Of a stretch of DNA of 64,000 nucleotides, positions 36,040 to 43,599 are shown one piece after another. Below the pieces are notes generated by a model. That model searched no databases and was not told where the DNA came from. It saw only the letters and a program-made list of their open reading frames with translations. This stretch comes from Kineosporia aurantiaca JCM 3230. GTDB lineage: Bacteria; Actinomycetota; Actinomycetes; Actinomycetales; Kineosporiaceae. Every line of letters starts with the position of its first letter. The first letter of the stretch is position 1. Location: assembly GCA_000719025.1 (NCBI GenBank), contig JODP01000024.1, positions 1 through 64,000 of the forward strand, in the 5' to 3' direction. Position numbers and translations under genes: made by a program.

Positions 36040-36528
36040 TTACTGCTTCGGCAGCCCGGAGTCGACCAGCGTGATCAGCAGATCCATGATCCGCTCCTGG
36101 CCGGCCTTCAGATCCTTCACGTCGGTCTTGAGGCCTTGCACGTCGGTCTTGAGGCCTTGCACGTCGGTCTTGAGGCCTTGCACGTCGGTCTTGAGGCCCT
36201 GCACGTCGGTCTTGAGGCCCCGCACGTCGGTGCGCAGTTCTTCTTGCCCGGCCTTCAGATCCTTCACATCACTGCGCAGCTCCTTGAGCTGGGCCGTGTG
36301 CTCCTGGAGCTGCTCGCCCTGGACGGTCAGCATCGAAAGGTGCAGCTTCTGCTGCTCCCGGATGTCCTTCAGGATCCCCATGTGCTGGATCTGCTGATCC
36401 CGCAGACCCTGGAGCATCCCGGTGTGCGATCGCACCACCGTGCCCAAATTGCCGCCCGGCCCCGCCGAAGCACCCATGCCGAGTACCTCCTCCACCGCCG
36501 TCACGCGCTCTTCCAAGGTCGCCACCAT
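36040..36528 (-). CDS. Coiled-coil protein built from heptad repeats
   Basis: 162 residues from ATG 36528. Apart from a short Gly-rich stretch near residue 22, the chain is predicted helical. The middle is a run of near-identical heptads (LKTDVQG units after LRTDVRG) flanked by two copies of DVKDLKAGQE, giving a regular a/d leucine-valine pattern typical of a parallel coiled coil. There is no signal peptide, membrane segment or catalytic motif. A structural or trimerising role is inferred. The gene is monocistronic. Confidence 0.75.
   Translation of the reverse strand: MVATLEERVTAVEEVLGMGASAGPGGNLGTVVRSHTGMLQGLRDQQIQHMGILKDIREQQKLHLSMLTVQGEQLQEHTAQLKELRSDVKDLKAGQEELRTDVRGLKTDVQGLKTDVQGLKTDVQGLKTDVQGLKTDVKDLKAGQERIMDLLITLVDSGLPKQ
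36127..36231 (-). repeat. 21-bp tandem repeat (five units) encoding heptads
   Basis: Five consecutive 21-base units occupy 36127-36231. Units 1-3 are identical, and units 4 and 5 differ by one and two bases in the CCTTG/CCCTG/CCCCG part. Each unit codes for one heptad. The near-identity at DNA level, including synonymous positions, indicates recent expansion by slippage or unequal exchange. Confidence 0.9.
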
Positions 36529-36715
36529 GTCATACCCCGTTCGTTCCTAACCCGATGCCACCGTGAGTGGGCCGCCGCGGCGGCGATCCACCAGCAGAGC
36601 GGGGCCCGCCGTCGCACCCCCGCTGGTCGCCGGATCCGCGGTACCTCCGGACCGGCATTGAGGAATCTGCCACACGAATTGGTTTTTTCCCAAATCTCCC
36701 TGGAGCGTCCGGGCC

Positions 36716-37936
36716 TCAGAGCGCGGAGTTGCGCTTCCAGACCGCCCGGGAGACGTTCCAGTCGTACAGCCCCGGGTCCTGGGTGGCGATCCGCTCCTGC
36801 GGACCGCGTCCGGAGTGGGTCACGATCACCACATCACCGACGACCGCGTGCTGGTAGAAGCTCTTCGCGTTCACCCCGGACAGGTGGATGCAGCCGTGCG
36901 AGTTGTTGACCACGCCCAGCTGATGGTCCCAGTCGGCGGCGTGTAGGAAGGTGCCGGAGGCGGTGATCCGGGTGGCGAAGTACTCCTTCTCGTCGTAGTA
37001 GTCGGGATCGGTCTTGTCGCAGGTGACCCGGGCGCTGCACGAGTCCATCTGCACCACCGGTGATTTGCCGAGCACCACGTAGGTGCCGCTGTAGGTCTCC
37101 AGTCCGGTGCGGCCGGTGCTGGTGGGCCAGGTGTCGACCAGCTTGCCGTCCCGGTAGACCCTGACCGTGTGCGCGGTGGCATCGACCCGGGTGATGTGGG
37201 ACGCCCCGATGGTGAACTTCTCGGTGTAGTCCTTGCGCCCGTACCGCCCGGCCGCCGCCTTCACCCCGGCGATCTTCATCGACAGCGAGACCGAGGTGCC
37301 CGGTTCCCAGAACCGGTCGGGACGCCAGTCGATCTGCTGCGAGTTCAGCCACGACCAGCTGCCGGCCACCGTCTGGCCGGAGGACGTGGTGGCGTGCACC
37401 GTCATCACCTTCTGCACGGCGGCCCGCTCGGTGACCGCACTCAGGAAGCGCACCACGATCGGCTGGCCGATGCCCACCGTCGTGCCGTTGTCGGGGGTTA
37501 CCGAGAACGCGATCCGCTTGTCGTCCGGCACCGACTGGGCCGTGAACGAACTCGTCATCGACCGGACCTGTCCGGCGCTGTCCTTCACCTGGGCCACGAC
37601 CCGGTAGGCGGTGGCCGGCCGCGGGGTGGCCTGCGAAACCCATTCGGTGCCGTCGCCGGACACCTGTCCCACCAGCTCCTGGCGGCCGGTCTTCGTGCTC
37701 ACCTGGACCGAGGTGAACGATCCATCGGTCACGGCGATATGCACGTCTTTCGAATACGATGCCTGTTTGGCGCCTTTGGCCAGGGCCACGGTCGGCGTTC
37801 TGGCCGCCGGGGCGGTGGTCACCGGGGCAGCGCTGCCGGTGTCCTTCGATCCCCCCGAGGAACAGCCGGCGACGAGCGTGGCCAGGGCCGCCATCACCGC
37901 CACAAAAGCGCTGGAACGGGACAGGACGGGCGTCAT
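36716..37936 (-). CDS. L,D-transpeptidase lipoprotein
   Basis: 406 residues from ATG 37936 (GAGGAAG upstream). A lipobox LVAGC puts the lipidated cysteine at residue 25. Two Ig-like domains (about 60-240) precede the YkuD catalytic domain, with the active-site segment SHGCIHLSG (C349). Actinobacterial homologues (LdtMt2 type) form 3-3 cross-links in peptidoglycan from tetrapeptide donors at the cell surface and are inhibited by carbapenems. The usual residue after SHGCx (Arg or Asn) is His here, a mild variation. It is a single gene. Confidence 0.92.
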   Translation of the reverse strand: MTPVLSRSSAFVAVMAALATLVAGCSSGGSKDTGSAAPVTTAPAARTPTVALAKGAKQASYSKDVHIAVTDGSFTSVQVSTKTGRQELVGQVSGDGTEWVSQATPRPATAYRVVAQVKDSAGQVRSMTSSFTAQSVPDDKRIAFSVTPDNGTTVGIGQPIVVRFLSAVTERAAVQKVMTVHATTSSGQTVAGSWSWLNSQQIDWRPDRFWEPGTSVSLSMKIAGVKAAAGRYGRKDYTEKFTIGASHITRVDATAHTVRVYRDGKLVDTWPTSTGRTGLETYSGTYVVLGKSPVVQMDSCSARVTCDKTDPDYYDEKEYFATRITASGTFLHAADWDHQLGVVNNSHGCIHLSGVNAKSFYQHAVVGDVVIVTHSGRGPQERIATQDPGLYDWNVSRAVWKRNSAL

Positions 37937-38090
37937 CAGGCTTCCTCGGATCTTGGTTCACCGCTCGGCTGGTCAGCACCATAGGCGGATTCCCGGGTCC
38001 GACACGGAAACCGACCGACCAGAACGCGATTTCAACAGAAAATCCACAGTTGGCCGGAATAGCTCACGGGTCCCCCGCCTTCGACCCGGT

Positions 38091-38516
38091 ATGACGGATC
38101 TGGAGACGGTGCGCACCCTGCTCGGCCGGGAACAGGGACTGGTGGTCATCTCGACCCTTCGGGCCGACGGAACCATCCAGGCGTCCCTGGTCAACGCGGG
38201 CGTCCTGGACCATCCCGGGACCGGTGAGCCGACCCTGGCCCTGGTCACCTACGGCCCGGTGAAGCTGGCCAATCTGCGCGCCCGCCCCCAGGTGACCCTG
38301 ACGGTGCGCTCGGGCTGGTCGTGGGCCACCGTGGAGGGCACGGCCGAACTCGTCGGCCCCGACGACACCGATCCCGAGCGCCTCCGTCTCCTGCTCCGTG
38401 AGGTGTTCGTCGCCGCGGGCGGCACCCACGACGACTGGGACGAGTACGACCGGGTCATGCTGGAGCAGGGTCGCACCGCCGTGCTGGTCCGCCCGGCGCG
38501 GATCTACGGCACCTGA
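38091..38516 (+). CDS. PPOX-class (F420/FMN) split-barrel protein
   Basis: 141 residues from ATG 38091; no clear ribosome site. The split-barrel pattern is visible: GREQGLVVISTLRADGTIQASLVNAGVL, then LVTYGPVKLANLRARPQVTLTVRSGWSWATVEGTAELVGP, ending in TAVLVRPARIYGT. The family includes F420-dependent reductases of quinones, biliverdin and drugs, and non-catalytic relatives. In this host an F420-linked role is favoured, alongside the LLM protein at 18887-19768. The substrate is unknown. It converges on the DUF427 gene. Confidence 0.82.
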   Translation: MTDLETVRTLLGREQGLVVISTLRADGTIQASLVNAGVLDHPGTGEPTLALVTYGPVKLANLRARPQVTLTVRSGWSWATVEGTAELVGPDDTDPERLRLLLREVFVAAGGTHDDWDEYDRVMLEQGRTAVLVRPARIYGT

Positions 38517-38530
38517 ACCTGCGGCTGATC

Positions 38531-38908
38531 TCAGGCCTGGACCTCGATGGCGTCCACCCGGTCGGGGTAGAAGGCGACGTGGTTCTTGATCTCGGCGACG
38601 GCGTCGTGCGGCTGCTCGTAGACCCAGATCGCGTCCACCGACTTCTCGCCACCGGCCGGGATGGAGTAGTAGCTCGCGTTCCCCTTGTACGGGCAGTAGC
38701 TGGTGGTGTCCGTCGACTCCAGCAGCGCCTGGTCCACGTCCTCCATCGGGATGTACTGCACAACCGGGTAATTGGACTCCTGGAGCGCCAGCGCGCGACG
38801 GGTGTCGGCCACCACCTGGCCCGCAACCGTGACCACGATGTGGTCGGTGCTGGGCGTGACGGTGATCGGGTGATCCGGTCCGGGCTGCAGAACGGGCTGG
38901 TCAGCCAT
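38531..38908 (-). CDS. DUF427 protein
   Basis: 125 residues from ATG 38908 with AAGGAGAAG upstream. One DUF427 domain fills the protein: VVADTRRALALQESNYPVVQYIPMEDVDQALLE, then CPYKGNASYYSI and VDAIWVYEQPHDAVAEIKNHVAFYPDRVDAIEV. The CPYKG motif and the Tyr/Pro-rich strand are diagnostic. These small cytoplasmic proteins are common in actinobacteria and have no established function. Confidence 0.87.
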   Translation of the reverse strand: MADQPVLQPGPDHPITVTPSTDHIVVTVAGQVVADTRRALALQESNYPVVQYIPMEDVDQALLESTDTTSYCPYKGNASYYSIPAGGEKSVDAIWVYEQPHDAVAEIKNHVAFYPDRVDAIEVQA

Positions 38909-38981
38909 GATGCTTCTCCTTGCGATCGGGACGACGGTTCCCCAGGTTCAAGGTTGTCCGGGCCGGGATATTCCGGGGACC

Positions 38982-39860
38982 ATGGATCTCGTGACGATTG
39001 ACCACGCCCGGCACACCGTCTACAGCCACCCCGGCCGGCACGCCGCCCGGCTCCAGGACGCCCTGGCCGGCGAAACCGGCCTGATCGAAAATGTTTCCGC
39101 GCTGGCCCGCAATGCGATCGTCCACTATCGGGCCTCCGGCGAAACCCTCCCCGAGGCGAGCTCGGACGACATCCAGTTGCGCTGGCTGGAGGACATTCTC
39201 GAGGCCGACCAGCGCCGCCACCCCGCGCCGCTGACCGTCCCGCGGGACCTCACCCAGCGCGTCCAGGGCTGCTGCCGCGACCACACCCTGCTCTGCGTCG
39301 GCGCCCTGCGTGAGCTCGGCATCCCCGCCCGCAGCCGGATCGGCTTCGCCGGGTACTTCTCCCCCACCTGGCACCACGACCACGTCATCGTGGAGGCCCG
39401 GCTGGAGGACCGCTGGGTCCGCTTCGACCCCGAGCTCGACCGCCCGACCGAGGCGGACCCCTTCCTGACCGCCGCCCAGGTCTGGCTCGGGCACCGGGAC
39501 GGCACCCTCGACGTCACCCGGTTCGGCACCTTCGAGGGCTCCCCGATCGCCGGCGACTGGTTCGTCTTCAACTACGTCATCGACGAGGTGGCCCACCGGT
39601 TCGGCGACGAACTCCTGCTCTGGGACCTCTGGGGCGCCAAGGTGCGCGATCTGGCCGAGGCCCGGCCGGCCGATCTCACCCTGATCGACCAGGTCGCCCG
39701 CCTGCTGCTGGCCTCCGACGCCGGTGATCAGGACGCCGAGCGGGAGCTGCTGACCCGGTATCGGCAGGACCCGCGGCTGCACCCGGGCGGGAGCGTGGTG
39801 CAGCTCGACCCGCGCGGCGGACCGGAGGAAGCGGTGATGCTCCGGTCCACCCGTGGCTGA
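38982..39860 (+). CDS. Transglutaminase-like cysteine protein
   Basis: 292 residues from ATG 38982. The papain-like core is visible: nucleophile Cys97 or Cys98 in QGCCRDHTLLCVGALRELGIPAR, then H134 in WHHDHVIVEARL and D149 in RWVRFDPELD, giving a Cys-His-Asp triad. The domain is preceded by a helical region (about 1-90). Bacterial members cleave or rearrange peptide bonds, and some are non-catalytic. There is no signal peptide, so it is cytoplasmic. It diverges from DUF427; no clear partner. Confidence 0.8.
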   Translation: MDLVTIDHARHTVYSHPGRHAARLQDALAGETGLIENVSALARNAIVHYRASGETLPEASSDDIQLRWLEDILEADQRRHPAPLTVPRDLTQRVQGCCRDHTLLCVGALRELGIPARSRIGFAGYFSPTWHHDHVIVEARLEDRWVRFDPELDRPTEADPFLTAAQVWLGHRDGTLDVTRFGTFEGSPIAGDWFVFNYVIDEVAHRFGDELLLWDLWGAKVRDLAEARPADLTLIDQVARLLLASDAGDQDAERELLTRYRQDPRLHPGGSVVQLDPRGGPEEAVMLRSTRG

Positions 39861-39905
39861 TTGGCTGTATCCGGCCGATCCGGTCCGGGTCTTGAATGGC
39901 TCAGC

Positions 39906-40742
39906 ATGAAAGCGCTTCAGCTCCGGGCCTTCACCACCACGAAGGACGAGACCCGTTCCGGCAACCCGGCCGGCGTCGTCCTCGACGCGGAAGGGCTCTC
40001 CGATCCCGGAATGCTGCGCATCGCAGCCGACTTCGGGCACAGCGAGACGGCCTTCCTGACCTCGATCACCCCGGGTTCCGCGCGCATCCGTTACTTCACC
40101 CCCCGCGCCGAGATCGCCTTCTGCGGCCACGCCACCATCGCCTCCGGCGTCGCCCTGGCCCGGGCCGGCGCGGATCCGGTGGTCAGCCTCGAGACCAACG
40201 TGGGCATCGTCCCGATCGAGGTCACCCCTGAACGGGCGACGCTGACCGCGGTGGACACCACCGTCCGGCCCCTGGATCCGGCCCTGCTCGAGGAACTCCT
40301 GGCGGCCCTCGGCCTGTCCCGGGCCGACCTCGACCCGGACCTGCCCGCCGCCTTCGTCCAAGGAGCCAATCCCCACCCCCTCCTGCCGGTGGCCCCCGGT
40401 GTGCTGGCCCGCCTGGATCACGATGCCGAAGCGGTGCTCCGGCTCCAGGACCGCGAGGGCTGGGACGGCACCGTCCCCATCGTCCAGCGGGTGTCCGTAA
40501 CCCGGTTCTTAAGCCGCAACCCCTTCCCCCGAGGCGGCATTCGGGAAGACCCGGCGACCGGTTCCGCCGCGGCCGGGCTCGGGGAATACCTACGCCAGGC
40601 AGGCCATCTCCCGGTCCCGTCGGACATCACCGTTGAGCAGGGCCGGGAGATCGGCCGACCGTCCCTGATCCACGTCTCCGTCCCCGCCTCCGGCCGCATC
40701 CGGGTCAGCGGCAGTGCGGAGCAAATGCCGCCGGGTGCCTGA
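39906..40742 (+). CDS. PhzF family isomerase
   Basis: 278 residues from ATG 39906. Family blocks are present in order: FTTTKDETRSGNPAGVVLDA, GHSETAFL with the catalytic-type Glu47, RYFTPRAEIAFCGHATIAS, and EDPATGSAAAGLGEYL near the C-terminus. PhzF in phenazine synthesis isomerises an intermediate (DHHA), but most chromosomal homologues have unknown substrates. No other phenazine genes are present, so only family membership is claimed. It stands alone. Confidence 0.9.
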   Translation: MKALQLRAFTTTKDETRSGNPAGVVLDAEGLSDPGMLRIAADFGHSETAFLTSITPGSARIRYFTPRAEIAFCGHATIASGVALARAGADPVVSLETNVGIVPIEVTPERATLTAVDTTVRPLDPALLEELLAALGLSRADLDPDLPAAFVQGANPHPLLPVAPGVLARLDHDAEAVLRLQDREGWDGTVPIVQRVSVTRFLSRNPFPRGGIREDPATGSAAAGLGEYLRQAGHLPVPSDITVEQGREIGRPSLIHVSVPASGRIRVSGSAEQMPPGA

Positions 40743-40781
40743 TCAAGTCGCGGGCGACGCCCGGTCGGGCAGGCTAAGAGC

Positions 40782-41363
40782 ATGAAATGGCCGACAGAGG
40801 GAACCGACAGCAACCGCACTGGTGCTGCCGTTCGGCCAGACGCCCCGACCGTCTCCGTGATTCTCCTGGTCAGCGGCAACTCCGACGACATCGCCGCCAC
40901 GCAGGCGCTGATTGCGCAGGCGGGCCTGGAGAGCCCGGTGGTCGTGGCCCACGACGGTCCTGAGGCGCTCCGGCTCCTCCAGGGCGACGCACCCCGCCCG
41001 TCCATGATCCTGCTGGATCTGAAGACCCCCGAGATGAACGGCTTCGACTTCGTCATCCATGTCCGGGCCGACCCCCGGACCAGGGACGTCCCGGTCGCGG
41101 TGCTGCCGACCGTCACCGAGCACACCACCACCGGGGAACTCCTCAGCGGCGAGGAACACCCGCACGACCAGGCCTTCCCCAAACCCCGCAGCACCCAGGA
41201 ACTCTTCACCGCGCTGAAGGCACTCGGCGTCTCCTGGCTGGCGACCGACACCGACAGCAGCTCCCAGACCCGTTCCGGCCGTCGGAAAACCGGGCGAAAG
41301 CTTCGCCACCGGCTGTCCGCGCGCGCCGCCCGCGGCGAGGTACCGCAGGTCCGGGCCAGCTAG
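40782..41363 (+). CDS. Receiver-domain protein with degenerate acidic pocket
   Basis: 193 residues from ATG 40782. A CheY-like domain spans about 23-150: ILLVSGNSDDI, the phosphoacceptor in ILLDLKTPEMNGFDF and lysine in AFPKP. The usual acidic pair in ILLVEDNxDD is replaced by SGN, so magnesium binding and phosphorylation may be impaired. The layout resembles stand-alone Rcp1-type receivers. A basic tail (RRKTGRKLRHRLSARAARG) replaces an output domain. No histidine kinase is adjacent. Confidence 0.82.
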   Translation: MKWPTEGTDSNRTGAAVRPDAPTVSVILLVSGNSDDIAATQALIAQAGLESPVVVAHDGPEALRLLQGDAPRPSMILLDLKTPEMNGFDFVIHVRADPRTRDVPVAVLPTVTEHTTTGELLSGEEHPHDQAFPKPRSTQELFTALKALGVSWLATDTDSSSQTRSGRRKTGRKLRHRLSARAARGEVPQVRAS

Positions 41364-41454
41364 CCCGACCCCCGGTGATGAGTTTCGGCCTCTCCAACCG
41401 TCATACCTGCGACAGGAAATCCTGAGACAGGACACGACGGGACGAGGTGATGGC

Positions 41455-42405
41455 GTGGGGGGCGATCTGGCCTTCTCCGGGCTGGCCGAGCAGCACCGGC
41501 GCGAACTGCACGTGCACTGCTACCGAATGCTCGGGTCGTTCGAGGACGCCGAGGACACGGTGCAGGAGACCTTCCTGCGGGCCTGGCGGCGGCGCGAGAC
41601 CTTCGAGGGGCGGTCCACCGTCCGCGCCTGGCTCTACCGGATCGCCACCAACGCCTGCCTGGACCTGCTGGCCAAACGCCGTCCCGAGCCAGCCACCACG
41701 GGCGAGGTCCGGTGGCTGCAGCCGTATCCGGACCGGCTTCTGGACGAGCTTCCGGCCTGCGACAGCGACGAACCGGAAACCGTCGCGGTGGCGCGGGAAA
41801 CGATCGAGCTGGCCTATCTGGTCGCTCTCCAGCACCTCGCCCCGCGGCCGCGAGCGGTGCTGATCCTGCGGGACGTGCTCGGCTGGCCGGCCAAGGACGT
41901 CGCTGAATTCCTCGGGGATTCGGTCAACTCCGTGAACAGCGCCCTGCAACGAGCCCGGGCCGGTCTGCGAGATCACCTGCCCGCCGAACGGCAGGACTGG
42001 AGCGGCGGCGATCCGGATGCCGGAACCCGTGATCTGCTGGTCCGTTTCACCAAAGCAACCCTGGCCACGGACATCCAGGAGATCTCCACCCTGCTGCGCG
42101 AGGACGTCCGTTGTTCCATGCCTCCCACACCGGGACTGCACCTCGGCCGCGACGCGGTGGTGAGCGACTGGGCCAAGGACGGTTTCGAGAACCTCGGCCC
42201 GCTGAAGGCCTTCCCGACCACGGTGAACCGGCAGCCCGCCATCGCCTTCTATCTCTGGCAGGAGCGCGAGAACGCTTACCTGCCGCTGACCATCGACGTC
42301 CTGCGGATCAGCGGCGGGGCGATCACCGAGATCCTCATCTTCCACAACGACCAATTCCCCCGGCTCGGGCTGCCCGAGCGTCTCCTGGAGGCTCCCAATG
42401 AGTGA
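41455..42405 (+). CDS. ECF sigma factor with SnoaL-like C-terminal domain
   Basis: 316 residues from GTG 41455 (GAGGTGA upstream). Sigma region 2 is RELHVHCYRMLGSFEDAEDTVQETFLRAWRR (about 14-44), region 4 is LAPRPRAVLILRDVLGWPAKDVAEFLGDSVNSVNSALQRAR, and the C-terminal 120 residues look SnoaL/NTF2-like (LGRDAVVSDW, AFYLWQ, VLRISGGAITEILIFHND). ECF sigmas of this kind (TIGR02960 type) lack a classical anti-sigma and are thought to be controlled by their own C-terminal domain. It overlaps the DUF6069 gene by eight bases. Confidence 0.88.
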   Translation: MGGDLAFSGLAEQHRRELHVHCYRMLGSFEDAEDTVQETFLRAWRRRETFEGRSTVRAWLYRIATNACLDLLAKRRPEPATTGEVRWLQPYPDRLLDELPACDSDEPETVAVARETIELAYLVALQHLAPRPRAVLILRDVLGWPAKDVAEFLGDSVNSVNSALQRARAGLRDHLPAERQDWSGGDPDAGTRDLLVRFTKATLATDIQEISTLLREDVRCSMPPTPGLHLGRDAVVSDWAKDGFENLGPLKAFPTTVNRQPAIAFYLWQERENAYLPLTIDVLRISGGAITEILIFHNDQFPRLGLPERLLEAPNE

Positions 42406-42838
42406 CGTTACTGTCGTCGAACGCGCGACTGGTCACCGAGTGCTTACTACCGGACTGATCGGGACCGCGGCCGCGGTGGCGGCCACCACTCTCGCTGCCG
42501 GCCTGGCCCAGGTTCTCGGCGTCGACTTCGAACTGCCGGACGGTGGCGAGTCGATCCCGCTGTCCGGATTCGCCGTGGTGACCGGCTTCTTCGGTGGCGT
42601 GGGCATCGTCATTGCTTTCGCCCTGCTGCGCTGGAGCGCCCGCCCGGCCGAGCGATTCACCGTAACGACGGTGACCCTGACCGCCCTCTCGCTGGTGGCC
42701 CCCTTCCTCGCCGGAGCCAATACCGCCACCACCGCAAGCCTTCTCGTGCTCCACCTCATCCCGGCGGCGGTGATCATCCCCACCCTGAGAAGAAGCCTCT
42801 ACCCCTTGCCCAGGAACACCTCACTGATCGAGGTGTAG
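42398..42838 (+). CDS. DUF6069 membrane protein
   Basis: 146 residues from ATG 42398, overlapping the sigma stop by eight bases, so it is probably translationally coupled. Four hydrophobic segments are visible (VLTTGLIGTAAAVAATTLAAGL, FAVVTGFFGGVGIVIAFALL, VTTVTLTALSLVAPFLA, ASLLVLHLIPAAVIIPTL) with a short basic N-terminus, matching the small DUF6069 family. Its position after a SnoaL-tailed ECF sigma suggests it may sense or relay the membrane signal. Its last 40 bases overlap the end of the convergent zinc-ribbon gene. Confidence 0.75.
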   Translation: MSDVTVVERATGHRVLTTGLIGTAAAVAATTLAAGLAQVLGVDFELPDGGESIPLSGFAVVTGFFGGVGIVIAFALLRWSARPAERFTVTTVTLTALSLVAPFLAGANTATTASLLVLHLIPAAVIIPTLRRSLYPLPRNTSLIEV

Positions 42839-43599
42839 TCGTCGGTGAAATCGCCCGGCGTGGTGGTGGTGTTGATCTGCAGCCGGACGCTCTGGGCGTC
42901 GATCGCCGGGATCCGCAGGAGCTGGACGCTGCGGTCGTCGTCCTGCAGGTTCTGGTTGACGTTGGTGCCGTTGTCGAAGATCCAGGTGACCGAGAGGATT
43001 CGCCGGCCGTCGGGGTACCAGTCCTTGCCCGAGGTGGCGTCGACCTTGGTGTAGCCGTTGGTCAGGCCCACCACCTGGATCCTCGACGTGGCCGCCAGGG
43101 TGATCGTGATCGCCTCCCCGGTACCGAAACCGGCAACCCGCCAGGCCGTTCTCGGGTCGTGATCGATCAGGTTCTCCGCGCCGTAGGTGACCTTCTGGCC
43201 GGCGCCGTCGGTGCCCGGCGCGGCCGTCCGATCGGCCTTGACCGAGCCGGACGCGGCCAGATTCTCGGCGGTGGGAATGCCGTCGGCGTCCAGGCTCGGC
43301 AGGTTCGCGGCCGAGGCGGAGGCGCTCGGCCCGATGTCGGGAAGGTCTGCGGGCCGCCAGGTGGAAACCGTGCCGTCGTCGCCGGGGCCGATGAAGTGCA
43401 GCACGAGGAAGGCGGCCAAAAGGACACCGACCACGGACGTGCCCCGGATGATCCAGGGACGCTCGGAGTCCCGGGTGGTGCGCGAGGGACCCTGATGGAT
43501 GACGCTGGTGGCGGCGGTCGCGGTCGGGAACGGCAGACCGCAGTGCGGGCACTCGGGATCGGCGGGCAGGTAGGCGGCGCCGCACCGGGGACAGGTCAT
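42799..43599 (-). CDS. Zinc-ribbon membrane protein with NADase-type glycan-binding (discoidin-like) domain
   Basis: 266 residues from ATG 43599, which overlaps the upstream stop as ATGA. The N-terminus has a zinc ribbon (C3-P-R-C6 and C17-P-H-C20), one TM segment near 52-72 (WIIRGTSVVGVLLAAFLVLHFIG) and an extracytoplasmic discoidin-like domain with ENLIDHDPRTAWRVAGFGTGEAITITL, VVGLTNGYTKVD and RRILSVTWIFDNG. That domain type appears in NADase-associated and wall-binding proteins. The pairing with the 524-residue membrane protein suggests a surface complex; function unknown. Confidence 0.8.
   Translation of the reverse strand: MTCPRCGAAYLPADPECPHCGLPFPTATAATSVIHQGPSRTTRDSERPWIIRGTSVVGVLLAAFLVLHFIGPGDDGTVSTWRPADLPDIGPSASASAANLPSLDADGIPTAENLAASGSVKADRTAAPGTDGAGQKVTYGAENLIDHDPRTAWRVAGFGTGEAITITLAATSRIQVVGLTNGYTKVDATSGKDWYPDGRRILSVTWIFDNGTNVNQNLQDDDRSVQLLRIPAIDAQSVRLQINTTTTPGDFTDDYTSISEVFLGKG

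Noticed and set aside
36127..36231. Possible CRISPR-like short array
   Set aside because: Units are contiguous 21-mers without spacers, and they lie inside a gene, coding for heptads.
39906..40742. PhzF as evidence of a phenazine cluster
   Set aside because: No other phz genes occur in the window, and PhzF-like proteins are widespread.
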